64,000 bases of DNA from Molossus alvarezi (GCA_037176705.1 CM073898.1:35033488-35097487), one strand, 5' to 3'; counted from the first letter of the stretch, positions 35,785 to 48,851 are shown. The notes: generated by a model not told the origin, from the sequence alone. Numbers and translations: made by a program.

Positions 35785-35880
35785 TCCCCTCCCCAACTAC
35801 ATGAATTCCTGAAGGGGAACAGAGTCCAATCTTTATTTGTACTCCCTCTAGTGCCCAGCATATGTGAAATGTAAGTTAGT
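35785..35880 (+). repeat. L2 3' relic, sense
   Basis: GAATTCCTGAAGGGGAACAG, ATCTTTATTTGTACTCCCTC and AGTGCCCAGCATATG follow the L2 3' order. Confidence 0.7.
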
Positions 35881-35904
35881 CTCTTAGAACATATCATTAA
35901 TTCT

Positions 35905-36180
35905 CATTATTCCCAGTGGTTATGGTCTAAAAAGTTACCATGAACACTAAAGTAGCAAAACCTGAACCAATGCTCCTAGGAGTTAAGTTCATGCAAGCCT
36001 CGGGTCACAATTTTTTTTATCAACTAACAAATCTATAACCTTGTTTTATGTGTTTCTTTGTTAAAAGACATCTGATTTAATATATACTGTTGATTCACTA
36101 ACATTGAACTTACAGCTGACATCAATATAACCCAAGCCTGAGTGAAGCTTATCTAATACCTATGTTCTCCATCAGACTTG
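35905..36180 (+). repeat. Possible old interspersed repeat, family not identified
   Basis: The wording (CAGTGGTTATGGTCTAAAAA; CCTTGTTTTATGTGTTTCTT; CACTAACATTGAACTTACAG) feels like a medium-frequency mammalian repeat, probably a DNA transposon relic, but I cannot name it. It could be unique sequence. Confidence 0.2.
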
Positions 36181-36459
36181 CCACAGCCGTCTTCAGTTTA
36201 GGAATGTTAGCACTTGAGCATTATGTTTAGTAGCCATTTTAACCAGTAAAATCATCAACAACAACAAACACCCACACACAAAAATGTGGAAAATGTGCCA
36301 CTAAATAGAATAAGAAAAGTAACTTGTTTATAATACAAGAGCTGAAACCATAATGCAGAGTGCTGTGTTGTTTGACCTCAGAGAGGAACTTTTTGCTACT
36401 CTGTGCATGTCTGTTAATGACCAGCATAATGCCATGGGTATTGATTTGGGGGGTTACAA

Positions 36460-36671
36460 TTTTTTTTTGATACTTTATATTTTCATTTTGTATTGATTTT
36501 AGAGAGATAGAAAGGAAGGGATTGAGAGAGCAAGACAGAGGGAGAGATTTGTTGTCCCACTTATTTATACATTCATTGATTGATTCTTGTATGTGCCCTG
36601 ACCGGGGATTGAACTCCCAATCTTGGTGTATCAGGACAACACTCTACCCAACTGAGCTACCAGGCCAGGGC
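36460..36671 (-). mobile_element. tRNA-derived SINE, antisense, older VES-like
   Basis: GTATTGATTTTAGAGAGATA, then GTGCCCTGACCGGGGATTGA and CCCAACTGAGCTACCAGGCC. More diverged than the other copies, with an unusual inner part (36555-36590). Confidence 0.8.
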
Positions 36672-38710
36672 CCAGGGGTAACAACTTTTAGTGAGGAGGT
36701 GAATTCATATCCATAAATAATAAAGATTGACGGTGTTCATTATTCTCTTGATTAATAGGGAAAGATGGGGCTGAGACTTCGGAGAGTTATTGGTATATTT
36801 TAAAGCTATAGAAATGGAATAAGTATGTAAGTTTCTGATGAACCTTCCCAAGAGAATTCAATGAAGGATAGGCTCTCCTGTCTGTCTTACATTGTCTGGG
36901 GCCTTGAGAGATAAAGTCGGGGTTAGGGAAAGGATAGGCCAGAAATCTCAGTTTTACTAGAGTCTCAAGAGCTAAAAAAGAAATATTTATTGCTTCCTTG
37001 AAAGAAGAAATTGTAGCTGTAGTGTTTCAGGCATATGTCTAGGGCACCTTTGCAATACCTAGGAGGATCTGGTGTGGATGCTATGATACCAGTGCTGCCA
37101 TATTTATTATAAATAGTTGTAATTTGGTGGAACAAGAAGCAATTCTCTGTACATGGTGGAGAAAAGCTTGTGGGTAAATATATGCCTAATCTGGATGAAG
37201 CGAATACAGTTTGTGCTCACTCTTTATGTGTCTTCAGCTGGTCAGTCCCTGTGTCAGGAACTGCACTATTTAAAGAAACTGAGGTAGCATTTGACAGATT
37301 GTGCTTAGGTGAATAAAGAGCTGGTTGCAGGAGACATGGTGCCCGGCTCTCTGTAATATACTCTTAAATATTTCAGCACAGACAGTGAGATATGAATGTG
37401 TGCCAGTGTTATTCTGTGTCCCAAGAGAGTCAGTTGCCTTCATCAGAAATTTATGCTCCAGTGTCTCAGCCAGAATTATAGAAGCTAGGGGTGGTTTCTA
37501 GAAGCCTTGAGCTATCATCAACTCCCCTCATAATGTGGCTTTGCTAATTAATTATAATGTAGGTTAGAAGCAGGTTATCATTGGTGAAATAAATTGCTTG
37601 TCAACTGGTGTAATGGAAGTTAGAAATGGGTTATCTTTGGTGAAATCATTAATATTCAAGATATGTGGGTTGGCCAAAATACCTTATAGACATGCTTTGC
37701 TTCTACATAAATGGAGTATGTGAATAAAAGAGGCTTTTGACCCTTTACTGTGCCATAACATCAGTAATAAGAACTAACGCATTTGTAAGTGGCACAACTC
37801 AGAGAGATCTAAATGGATCAGCTTCCTTAATCATCACAAAAGATATGAAGTGGGGGCTGCTAGTAACCCTTAACAGATCTTCCTCACCGATTTCTGACAA
37901 ATGATGAGCTGGATGCTGCCCCTGAAATAATGCCATCTTTGCTTCATGAAAACCTTTTTGAAAGTCACTTTTCAGGCACCCAAAAGAACCAAGTGCTGGC
38001 ATGTCATCCAGCTTCCAGAGTAGGCTACACGATTTTGTGCCTACTTAAATGTCTATAGCATCAGTTGGTCTGTATCTTATATTCGATAGGACCCAGACGT
38101 AAAGAAATTCTTGGAGTGGTGGTTAATGCTCACTTTTCTTTAACTGTGGTTACTGAGATCTACCAAAAGAACCTAATAGCTGTGCATGGTAAATTGTCCT
38201 AGGTCCATTCACAGTTGATTTGTAATAAATAAGGAGGCAGGTAGCATAAGTCAGACAACGGTGTTAAGAAATGGGAGATGGGATTGGAAACTGAGAGGAT
38301 TAAAAAAAAAGGAAGGGAAGGAGAGAGGAGGATGATTGGAAGGGGAGTATGGACAGAGATGGTAAAGGACAGGTCATTTCAACTTACGTTTCATATTCTA
38401 AAACCAACCCTTCTGTCTCAAGAAACAGGATGGTTGTCAAGTAGACACTTTCAACCTTTTCGTGTTTTCCTTAAACATAATTGGACATTTATACAACTCA
38501 GTATTAAGCCCTTTAAATAAAAATTAGGCACTAAAAGTAGGAGAGGGGAAATATATTAAAACCCACAGGCAGCACCAATCTTAAAAAAAAAATTAAAAAT
38601 GAGGATAGTGTCAGTATTGCATTTCTCATTTTTACTGGTGTCGGCACAAAGGAAAAGGCAAGCAGATCCGACATATTCATCTGCATTCTGAGCTGGGACT
38701 AAAAGAGTTA
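36672..38710. other. Unique intronic DNA
   Basis: No gene seen. It holds a diverged 56-bp tandem duplication at 37555-37646 and an A/G-rich stretch at 38300-38350. Confidence 0.5.
37555..37646 (+). repeat. 56-bp-period tandem duplication
   Basis: The first 36 bases from 37555 and from 37611 agree at 30 positions (TAATG, GTTAGAA, GGTTATC, TTGGTGAAAT). Confidence 0.6.
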
Positions 38711-38713
38711 AGG

Positions 38714-38730
38714 GGAGAGAGAGAGAGAGA

Positions 38731-38776
<46 letters not shown>
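38714..38776. repeat. (GA)n microsatellite
   Basis: About 60 bp of GA repeats with a few AAAG interruptions. Confidence 0.9.
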
Positions 38777-38944
38777 GACTTAGATGATGGTGCCATTCAT
38801 AAAACTGTAAAGATAAACCTCTGATCCTGTTACCTTTCTGGGTTACTGCAGGTCCCTAAGGGTGTTCTGAGAAATGATCAAAATAGAAGAGCCGGAGTAT
38901 TAAGAGTAAAACATGAAAAATAAAAAACAAAAATAAATGCCAGG

Positions 38945-39050
38945 GCTAAAAGCATCCCTGGAGATGCTGTAGTGCAATCTCTTCATTATTCAGATGATAA
39001 ACTTAAGACCCACAAAAGTCATAATGTTGCCAAAGGGTCCGATTTATGAA
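38945..39050 (-). repeat. MIR-type relic, antisense
   Basis: CCCTGGAGATGCTGTAGTGC followed by TTATTCAGATGATAAACTTA; resembles the reverse of the MIR3-like phrase. Confidence 0.45.
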
Positions 39051-39059
39051 ACGTTTACT

Positions 39060-39895
39060 TATCTGGAAGTGCACCTTCACCTCCTGCCACCCATGATCCA
39101 GTCAAAGAGGTAGATTGGTGAATTCAGTCAATTTAGCTGTTACCTAGAACCAATATAACAAATGGGAGGGAGTAGTGGGAACTCAACATGAGCCAAGGTG
39201 ATACCCAATACACTCAAATTAAATTTTAGCCTGGATGTACCCTTTGACTTGTGAAACCTGAATAGATTTGTTCAATTAAGGTTAGTAGTATTTAGGACTG
39301 CAGTATTTTATGGTCTCTATCTTCTCTTCTTGTCTTAGTTTAAAAAAAAAAAATGTTCATTTATGACACTGACCTGCTTAAGCACCAAGGAAGCCAGCTT
39401 TAAGTGTTTTGGGCATTGGTTGGACATCAACTAATCATATGCCACCTTTCAATCACCATCATCTTACATTGCTTGCATAGCTGTTTCAACCAAATTGTGT
39501 TGCTGACAAACTCTTACATAGGTTCATGCTCTTCGGATTTGAATGTGATCATGATGTAGTGGGAGACCATGTGATAAGCGCCAGACTGTGAGCCTGAGCC
39601 TGACTGGACTGTTACCCTTCCTGTGGCATTGGGTTAAATTGCCCCTCATCTGTAATATGACTATCACACTACATGTAATGACACTGGAACAGTCTTTAAA
39701 ATATATGAAGCACTAAATATAAGTGACTGTTACCGATTCATATGTGTCTATTTTAGATAAGTGCTAAAGATGTAATGATACTGAGTTGTACTGTGATTTT
39801 TAATTTAGCTGTATTCTAAATACCCGCCACTTAGTCTAGAGTCAAGTCTGGCCATCTCTCCAGTCATTTCATAGTTCAGTGTCTGTTTCTCTAAA
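39060..39895. other. Unique intronic DNA
   Basis: No gene or repeat recognised apart from an A13 run at 39341-39353. Confidence 0.55.
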
Positions 39896-39897
39896 CC

Positions 39898-40072
39898 TGT
39901 GGTGTGCAAGCTTTAGTGAGCCCGAGCATCACTAGACGGGCGTATTACATCACAGACGGCTTTACTTTGGATCCCTGGATCTGCAGACAGGCCTGATAAT
40001 TTGCATTTCTGACAAGTTACCCGGGGATGCTCACCTGCTTGCCCAGGGAAACCAGATTTTCAGAACCACTGC
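39898..40072 (+). mobile_element. MER5-type DNA transposon relic
   Basis: CTGATAATTTGCATTTCTGA and TTTTCAGAACCACTGC at the right end, matching the MER5 inner and terminal phrases. Confidence 0.75.
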
Positions 40073-40394
40073 TCTTTCTGAATGTCAAAGTCTCTGACAC
40101 AGGTTTTATTACCCATACCGGGATAACTTTCTAATTAAGCTCCTTACCAATGTTCTTACCTCCTTAGCATTGTATGCTACACATAGGTAACAGTGCTGTT
40201 CCTGGATCTCCGCTTTAAAGAATGTTTTAAGTGCTGTAAGATGTGTACCATATACACTTACATGTCCTTATCTCACACCATGCAACTATAAATTCCCTTT
40301 AATTGGAAAAAGCTATTTTCTGTTCCTTCCCACCTCTTGTATTTGAGCTCTTCTTTGGTTAGCCTGGCCAGTGGCCAAGAACGGGAACTCAGGC

Positions 40395-40575
40395 ACTACA
40401 CTAGGATTCTATCCTGACTCCACTAACTTGCTAGCTGTGTGGCCTTGAGCAGATTATTGAACACCCATTTTTCCACCAGAAAAGGGAGTTGAGGTGGGAT
40501 TCTTGTGAGGATTAAATGAGTTGACATATATAAAACATTTAGAATAGTGTCTGGTACATAGTATACATATGTATT
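40395..40575 (+). repeat. MIR relic, sense
   Basis: GCTAGCTGTGTGGCCTTGAG, GTGAGGATTAAATGAGTTGA and TAGTGTCTGGTACATAG: nearly full-length MIR. Confidence 0.85.
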
Positions 40576-40579
40576 AGCA

Positions 40580-41275
40580 CTTAGCATTTATTTATTTATT
40601 TTTAGAATGAATTATTCTTTCTTTTGGGGGTATGGAGAAAATAAATCAGAATTGATGAGACTGCTTTCTTCCATATAAAACCTAATACTGGCCCATCCAA
40701 ACAGTCATCATAAAAAAACCCGAGAAGACCCTTTCATGTCTCGGTATAGGAGGCCTCCAGTGTGACCAGTGTCAGCTGCGGAAATGTCAATGCCAAAAAC
40801 TGACAACCTGGGGTCTGTCTGCCTGCATTCACAAGCACATTCTATCATATATGCCCATCGCTGCAGAGAAAAGAAACGAAGAACGAAAGGACAAGTATAA
40901 GGCAAGTTCAGGGTGATACAAAAACCAAGACCTAATTTCCAAATTCCCTAGTAAATACAGATATTTAAATTAGCAACCAGAAATCATGACATACCACAAG
41001 TTCTATTTCTTGGCTGCCTAAACACTTAGAGCATAAACCAATTTAATCTATCTTTATAAATATATGTTCTAGAGCATATATTGCCATTTGAATGCACTGA
41101 ATGGGATTTAATCATGCAATCTGAATCAAATCTGTAAATAGGCTTATCTGGGGTTTATAATCTAATCCTCATCCAACTCAGGATAAATAGATTTGATTAC
41201 ACATTTGGCAGTGATATTTTGAAGTTAGTACTAGAGTTAAGTTACTGTGACTATCTCACTACAAAGATGTGTTTT
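40580..41275. other. Unique DNA, candidate conserved noncoding element
   Basis: No repeat. The stretch 40975-41230 is rich in TAATC/GATTA and ATTTA words typical of homeodomain-bound enhancers. No ORF of note. Confidence 0.35.
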
Positions 41276-41279
41276 CAGG

Positions 41280-41480
41280 TAAAGTCAAAGTTCTTTAGCA
41301 TGGCATATTAAGCCCTTCAAAACTGGCTTCTATATTACCTTTCTTGTTTTATCTTTATCTCAATTTCTGCTACTTCCCCCAAGTATCCTAGGCTCCAGCC
41401 TCACAAACTTCTCTCTTCCTTAGACACACTATATACCCCTTTACTTCTTTGCCAGTGTATATATCATTTCCTCTGTAAAA
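41280..41480 (+). repeat. L2 relic, sense
   Basis: CCTAGGCTCCAGCCTCACAA, CTCTCTTCCTTAGACACACT and CCTTTACTTCTTTGCCAG in L2 3' order. Confidence 0.65.
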
Positions 41481-41484
41481 AACA

Positions 41485-44400
41485 AAAAACAACAACAACA
41501 AACCTATCTCTTCTCCTTCCTCCTTCTCTTAATTTCCCACTCATTATTCCACCAAATTTTAACACATACATCTCTGTTGGAAAATTTTCTGAGCTCTGCC
41601 AATTAATCGCGACTTTCTCAAGTAGAGACTATTAACACATATCTTTTAAAAAAATATCCAAGATATGTAATAAAGCATTTGCATTATTATTATACCAAAA
41701 TAACAAAGTATCACAGCAATTAGTTATATACATCCCATGTTTAGGAATTTCAAATAACCAACCAAAACCAACAAAAAAGGGATACAAATCCTCTTCAACT
41801 TATTCTTGCAGGTTTTTGGTTAGTTCTTTTAGTGCCAAAAACATATAATAAATTTAGGCTGAACATTAATTTAAAGGCTAAATAAATTGATTATGGTTAT
41901 GGGGAATAATGGAATTCTTCATCATATTTTCCTACTCAGGCTATAAACAGATGTCTTTCTTCCCATACTATGTAAAAAAAAAAAAAAAACAAAAAAAAAA
42001 ACAAAGATGCTTGCTGCCAACTTAAATTGCACAGCAAACATTTACAGCAAACTTATAAATCCTTGAAAATAGAGTTTTATAATGAAAATACTGGCACTAT
42101 TTTAACTATAACCATTCAAATAACATCACTACAGCAGAACTTATAATCTAATATATTTGTTCTGGGATGGGTAAGGAAAGATTAAGCTGTAGGTGTCAGA
42201 AAAACTTTCTGTGACTCAATTCAAAATGCATGATCATTTCACATAGTTCAAATCTCTTAGGATATATCAAAATGAATGCTTACACTCCAAAACATTTATT
42301 CTTAAAAAAATAGATTATATATATTTTTAGATTATATTTTTGATACTTGTATGCGAAATATATCACCTCCAAGGCATTTTGAAAAATCATTAATCAGTGT
42401 TATTTTTTTTATCTGTCTTCTTTTTCTTTCAAGAAAGAATTACTTTCCTCAGATTTTCCCTGTTCTATTACTGAGATGATTCCCCTAGAGAACTGTGAGC
42501 TTATCTTGACAGGTGTTAGTAGGTCTGTAGACCTCTGTGGAATTGTTCCTGGTTGTGTTGAGGTACAGCAGAAAACAGTAGGTCTGAAAACTAATGTACT
42601 TACTTTATTGCATTCTAAATAAAATAAACCACACAGCGAGTAGACTTAATCTACTAATGTCTTCCTAATGAAGCTTTCATTAAGCATATGGTGTGGTATT
42701 CAATATTTAACACATGATAAGTATTGAAACAAAGTATTTCTGCTGACTTTTTAAATGCATACCTGATGATTGCTTCATGTATTACTTTCCAATGAACTCG
42801 TTTACCCTTAGATTGCTTTAGTTTCCTAATCAAAGAGACACAAGGAACATTTCTAGACTTAATATTTTATAACCAAATGGAGAGGAAAAAAATAAATGTC
42901 TCACCTACCATTATCCTTAAATAACTTAAATTAGATTTGCTTTTCTAATTTTTAAGGACAAAGAATGCTTTTTGTTTTCTGTGCAATGTAAAAAATTGTA
43001 CTCATTAATAAATTTAGGAGCCAAATATTTATGATGAAACTGTTTTGGCCCAACTCACAGTGGTTTGCTTTAAAATAGTGCTACTTCCTAGCACAGCAAG
43101 TACTACCATAAATTGTGGTGAAAAATGGAAACGTTGATGACCAATGGAAGACAACTGCAAGCGCAATCAGTACTTCTTCATATTGGCAATATTTTGATTT
43201 GCCATTTGTCAAAAGAAAAATTCAAAGCTTCTCTCAGAAAAACCTGCCTACTTCAGAAAAATCACCAGTTTGGGGGAGTTTGCTGTCCATTCCATCTCAC
43301 ACTGACTGCACTAAATCGAAGAGCGACACGCAGGTCGCATCCTCACGCTTACACTGTGCCAAATTTCCGACGTCTGACTTCAGGTTTCCATGCAGATGAT
43401 CTCCCGCTGTGGTGTGATCAGAGTTGTCCAATCAAGACTTCCAGGTCTTATCAGACATGTATTTTACTATTATTATTTCAACTTGTCCATTTCAACTATT
43501 ATTTACTGCCAAGCCATCCAGAGGCGAGAAAACAGATATGGTAGACGAAGAGAAAGGTGGGTCTCTCCTTCTTTGCAGCAGCAGCCGGAAACAGTGTGAA
43601 AGCAATGGATCAGGAAGAGAAGCAGTTTCCTACTTGAGGGATTAGACAGCACCCTCTTTTGTACTGTTAAATCAAAGTTTTAGTTATTTCTTCAAGCAAT
43701 ACTAATTTTTTTTTTCAATTTTCATAAATAGTCTCTAGAGAAACTGCAAGAGACCGCCAAACACATTCCCTCTCAGCCAACCAGTGGAAGAGATCAAACT
43801 TTTAAAACTTTTTTTTAAAAAGCTCTCCTTTATGCTGTACTGCTCGGAGCAAGGTTTTACCCAGCATGGGGCACACACACACACACACACACACAAACTA
43901 AACTCTTACACAAGCAAAAGATACTTAGCTCAACAAGGAAAAATTTGTACTGATATGGGAGGCATTTTCCTTTTCTTTCTTTAGTAAAAATATAGGTGAT
44001 TGTTATTTTGAAGCGGCTCACATTTGCTAGCATCAGAAACCGAAAACGATGTAAATTTTAGCAAATGTTTGCCTTACCTTTTAGGTTCACAACAGTATTA
44101 ACCACTGCCATTAGTAGTATTACGTTCGTATTAGAGAACATCTGTAGTGCACAACTGTGCTCTGGAATACCAATGTGAAAACCGTAATCTATTTAAAGTA
44201 CATTTACATGCAACGAGGAGAAAGGCATACTCTTACATAATAAAGGCAAATAATAGTTACATGTATAAAATGTGGGGAAGGAAAATCACGAGCCTCTTTG
44301 CACAGGCCATTTTTTAGAGGTTTATTGTTTATGTGACTCGTAGTTAAGGAAGTTGCACGTTTTCTGTGCCGAAGACTATCATATCACATAATTAAGAACA

Positions 44401-45515
44401 AAAAATCCCCATGGCTAAATAATAGGGTGGAGACAAAATTTTATAATTTGTTTCAACTTATTCCTCTGTTGTCCGGTTTTATCTGTCTTGGGGCCCTGCC
44501 CTTCCCACTGTTAACTGATACCTGAGCTGTAGTGGTTGATTAGTGGATAAAGCTCCAGCTTTTATTTTAATTGTCCTTTCTAGTTTGTCAAATAGTGATG
44601 ATATTATAGCATTTTTAACTCAGCCTATAGAGACACCAAGAGCAAGGAAACCAGTGTATTATCATAGCAGAGATTTCCTGCTGCATACATAACTGGAATA
44701 ATAGTTTCCAAAGCAGTGTCTAATTTATTGCATAAGCTAGAAAATTTATTTTTTGTGTGAAAATTAAAGAGAATGAGGAGCTATACCCAGGAACCAAATT
44801 GAAAGAGAACAGATCTGTAATCCCAGCAGAATAAAACTTGACTGTTACAAACAAATAATCTTAAAAGAAGGTTGAAGTTGTTCAGTATGGCCTAGATAAG
44901 CAGGCTTTGGAGAAATGATTGATATTATTTTCACCCAACATAAATTCCTCAATCCAATAAGAAAACAATAAAAACAAGTTAGTTGAGCAAATGAGGTTTG
45001 AATCCACTGGGTCTCTAAGACTAGAAATTAGAAAATCAAGAGTTGGATTGCTGACAGGTCAGAGAATAGAACCTATGTTGTGATTTCCCAGATAAAACAG
45101 TAAAAAAAAATGATGATTTATAAGAAGATTCAGAGCTGGTACTAAGGAATCCAACAGCTTCCCATGATTTACTGGGTAGTATCTATATAGGAATACCAAG
45201 ATGCATTATAAAAATCAGTGATTGCTGAATTGTAGTTTCTTTTCATTTCTTTTCTTTTTTTTTTTTTTTTGAGGGGGAGAGGGCAGCCCAGTCCTTGGTT
45301 CATAGGTCAAGGTGTCAATCTAGAAAGGCAGTTGTGACAGATACTTCTAGTTTTGTACTCCATACAGATTCTGCCATTTCCCTAAGAAATTGAACCAATG
45401 AATTTTTGGGAGGAAGGACAAATAAAGTGCTTAGGGTGCAATCTGCCCTACTAAAAATACCTGTTTTCCCAAACGTCCTTAGAGTAGAATACCCTTGTGA
45501 CCCATGTTAATGGAA
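41485..45515. other. Mostly unique AT-rich intronic DNA
   Basis: No gene seen. Contains an A/AC-rich run at about 41972-42004, a (CA)n microsatellite at 43871-43894 and a poly-T at about 45256-45270. The 139-residue frame at 43125-43544 overlaps other frames and has no known domain. Confidence 0.5.
43871..43894. repeat. (CA)n microsatellite
   Basis: About 12 CA units. Confidence 0.9.
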
Positions 45516-45539
45516 ATCACTGGGAAAGGTTATTTTTTA

Positions 45540-45787
45540 TTTTAATTTTTTTTGTTAATCTTTGCCTAAGGATATTTTTCCATTGATTTTTAGAGTGAAT
45601 GAGGGAGGGAGAGAGAGAGAAACATTGATGTGAGAGAGACATATGCATTTGTTGCTTCCCACACGACCCCAACTGGGGCTGGGGATCGAACCTGCAACTC
45701 AGGTACATGCTCTTGACCAGAAATCAAACCTGTGACCCTTTGGTCCACGCGCCAACACTCTAACTGCTGAGCCAAACTGGCCAGGAC
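45540..45787 (-). mobile_element. VES SINE, antisense
   Basis: GCCTAAGGATATTTTTCCAT, the ACTGGGGCTGGGGATCGAAC segment, head complement ending CTGAGCCAAACTGGCCAGG. Duplication GAAAGGTTATTT / GAAAGATTATTT at 45524 and 45789. Confidence 0.9.
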
Positions 45788-45799
45788 AGAAAGATTATT

Positions 45800-46960
45800 T
45801 AGAAAAGGCAGATTTGGACAGCACATCCTTTCTGCCTTTTTGCTACAAAACCTATTCTTCCTGCCTGAAATGCAGTCAATGCCAGTGGGAGGTACCCCCT
45901 TAGGGACTAAGAGTTCAAAGCCACACTCTGGGGAAAGCAAGAACACAGAAGAGCCTAAATACCTTATGTTCTCCTGAAGTAGTCACACTAGTCTGTAACA
46001 CCTATGTCTGGACTTCTTATTAAATCTGATAAAATAAACTGTCTTCTGTTTAACCCAACATCAGTCAAGTTATCAGTCTTTGGAAGCTAAATGAATACCT
46101 AATATATAACTCATTTCTTGGAAGGATGTTTACTCAGATAAGTAAGTCAGCCACTCTGGGTTCTGGGGAGATATTTATCCTTAAGAAAAGTAGATAACAT
46201 ATTGCCCCAGAACTGAGATTTTAAAGAATCAGGATATGTTTTGGGTTCCTTCAGAATCATATGAATTTAACAAAGTTAAGTGAGTGCTTTTAATAAAGAG
46301 GTCCCATTTAAAGATGATACTTGGGAAGTAAGTTTCATACTGAGAGAGTTTCAAAGCAGCAGTGCACACAGCTCAGACATGTTTATTGACCAGGTGCTTA
46401 CCACCTATTTGGCTAGGGCTGTTTGTGAAGTTTTAAGGAACAAATATTGATCTAAACAATTCCTTTGCATTTAATATTCTGTCATTCTGCAAGGCCACTA
46501 TTAACTTTGATGTACACAGGCAATTACCTGTCTAAAGAGTTCCAATTGCCCTAACTCTTGGGTACCACACCATGATTAAGTGCATATAAGCAACAAGTTG
46601 TTGACTCGGGCAGCCAGAAAACCACTGTGGCATAAGATCAATAGTTTCACTGCCTACCAAAGAATGTCTTTGTCATTGCTTTCTCCAGTCCTCAGAGGCC
46701 CAGATAAAAATTTAAAGTTGCACTTTGTTTTTGTCTTCTGCACACATTTTATCATGCAAATGAAAATTTAAATTACCTAGGAAAACCCCAGAGACCCCAG
46801 AGGAGTGAATATTGTTTAAATTACTGCAGAACACATTTTCAAATGGCAGTGCATCCTCTTCATCAGACTCCCATATGCTTCAGAGCAGGAAAAATTAACA
46901 AGTGTAAACATAAAATCCTGCACGTAGGTTTGAGAAAATCAATAGCATAAGCACAGGGTG
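45800..46960. other. Unique intronic DNA
   Basis: No gene or repeat recognised. Confidence 0.55.
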
Positions 46961-46964
46961 AGAG

Positions 46965-47170
46965 ACTTGATTCTGTCGTCCTTAGTGCAAAGCAGAGCAT
47001 CAGTCCAGGTACCACAGGGTCTCGGGTTAGATTCCTGGTTAAGGGCACATACTTCAATTGCAGGTTTGATCCCCAGCCCCAGTCGGGGTAGTGCAGGAGG
47101 CAATTAATAGGTGTGCCCCTCTCACATCGATCTTTCTCTCTCCTCTCCACCATTCCACTCTCTCTAAAAA
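46965..47170 (+). mobile_element. VES SINE, sense, worn 5' end
   Basis: GGGTCTCGGGTTAGATTCCT (B box region), CCCCAGCCCCAGTCGGGGTA, then a CTCTCACATCGATC and CT-rich 3' part. The head is diverged. Confidence 0.85.
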
Positions 47171-47229
47171 CAACAACAAAAGTAATAATAGGTAATTGTT
47201 TGAGGTAACTCTTAAAAGAACATACGTGA

Positions 47230-47230
<1 letters not shown>

Positions 47231-47262
<32 letters not shown>
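47231..47262. repeat. (TG)n microsatellite
   Basis: About 15 TG units. Confidence 0.9.
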
Positions 47263-47263
<1 letters not shown>

Positions 47264-47264
47264 T

Positions 47265-48590
47265 TATATGAATTGAAATCAGTATTAAGCTCCTTTTCCT
47301 TAACTTTACCTAAGATACATGGTGGATATGGTTTAACATGCTGGATGCCCCATTTTAATAGATACATTGACAAACATGAGAGTGTCCACCTGCTCATAAG
47401 AGCCATATTCATTCAGGAGTGGCAGAGACTAAGAGAGACATTATAGACATCCTCACATACTTGAAAGGTTTTCATATAGAAGAAAGGAAGGCTTATTATT
47501 TAATGGTTTTGTAACTAGAGAAAAGGCCAATAGGCAGAAACAGATTAATAGGAAAGCAGATATTAGTCCTCAACATAAATGAAGGTTCCACAAAGAACCT
47601 GTTAGAGGGTGGGGATTTAGGATGAATCAGCATTTCCACCAAGGCAATTTCTGATTTATTCCTGTCCTGAGTTCTCACCTGTGGGTATTTCCTTGGACAA
47701 AGGAATTATATAGTCTGTGAAAATTAATAAAGAGTGTTTGAAGTCTAATTATCAGCCAAGGAAATTGAGAGTAGATTCCTCCGTAAGAGTTGTAGGGAAG
47801 GAACAAGAAAACCACCTTTGATGGAACTGAGTGTAACCTGGCTAGGCAAGAGACTCATCTCCAAGTAAGATTCTTGTGAAGCTCGGTAACCATCCACAGG
47901 AAAGCAGACTCAGGTTTATCATCTGACATATTTTCAATCATATGACTGGAACTCCAGGGAAGGATTCCGTCCTTTTCAGGAAGAAGTGGGGGAAGGGAGT
48001 ACTATAACATGTAAGATGAACAAAATAATTCAAACATGAAGAAACTAAGAAGGCGTGACCAGTTTGGAAGCCTAAAAATAGTCTGAAACAGGGGATGAGA
48101 AAATACGTCATTGAATAGTATAGAAGGTCAAGGTCATAATGATCTGAGCAAAAGGTAGGTGGTGAATCACAGCAATTGCAGAGAAGAGGGTGTAAGGGCA
48201 GGGCACGGGTAAAACAAACAATTACTAACTTATTGTACATCCTGTGTATTTTACATAGTCTCCATTTGACTCTTCTACAGTTAGACTATACCACACACAT
48301 TACTATTTCTGACTAAGTTCATTTTGTGATCATGAGGATAAAGAGTTTTATCAGTACTCAAATTAGAGTTGAATTCCTATCCTTTTATAACAAATTACCT
48401 GGATAAATCTTATAGGAAGCTAAACAAATCCTATAATTCCATGGAAATGGGCTCAAATCAGTTAAACTAGCATGATGTTACTTGTCTTCTGTATTCTACT
48501 AAAATTGACGGAGAACAATCTTATATACTTTCAATCTGAAAAGTAGCAGATTTTATCTCTCTATAATTTCTGATGCTAATGCCCCTTCAC
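47265..48590. other. Unique intronic DNA
   Basis: No gene or repeat recognised. Confidence 0.55.
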
Positions 48591-48599
48591 ACCATTTTC

Positions 48600-48851
48600 T
48601 TTTTTTTTTTTTTAATCCTCATCTGTGGACATTTTTCCATTTTTTGTACAGACAGAGTGGGAGGGAGAGAGAAGAAGAGAGAGAGAGGGAAATATCGATG
48701 TGAAAGGGACACATCGAGTGGCTGCCACCCGCACGACCAACCAGGGCCGGGGACAAACTGCAACCGAGGTACATGCCCTTAGCGGGAACCGAACCCGGGT
48801 CTCTCCGGACCACAGATGGACGCTCTAACCGCTGAGCCAAACCAGCCAGGG
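48600..48851 (-). mobile_element. VES SINE, antisense
   Basis: Poly-T then AATCCTCATCTGTGGACATT, the ACCAGGGCCGGGGACAAACT segment, and head ending GCCAAACCAGCCAGGG. Duplication CCATTTTC at 48592-48599 and 48852-48859. Its intact GGGAACCGAACCC B-box complement suggests a fairly young copy. Confidence 0.9.

Noticed and set aside
35850..35866. Second CTCF site (reverse of CTCTAGTGCCCAG)
   Set aside because: Only 10 of 12 core positions match, and it lies in an old L2 relic.
37665..37745. Mariner-type transposon end (GGGTTGGCCAAAAT)
   Set aside because: Only about 14 bases resemble a mariner end and no matching inverted end was found.
43125..43544. 139-codon plus-strand ORF as a gene
   Set aside because: Three overlapping frames are open, there is no known domain, no promoter context and no splice-supported structure.
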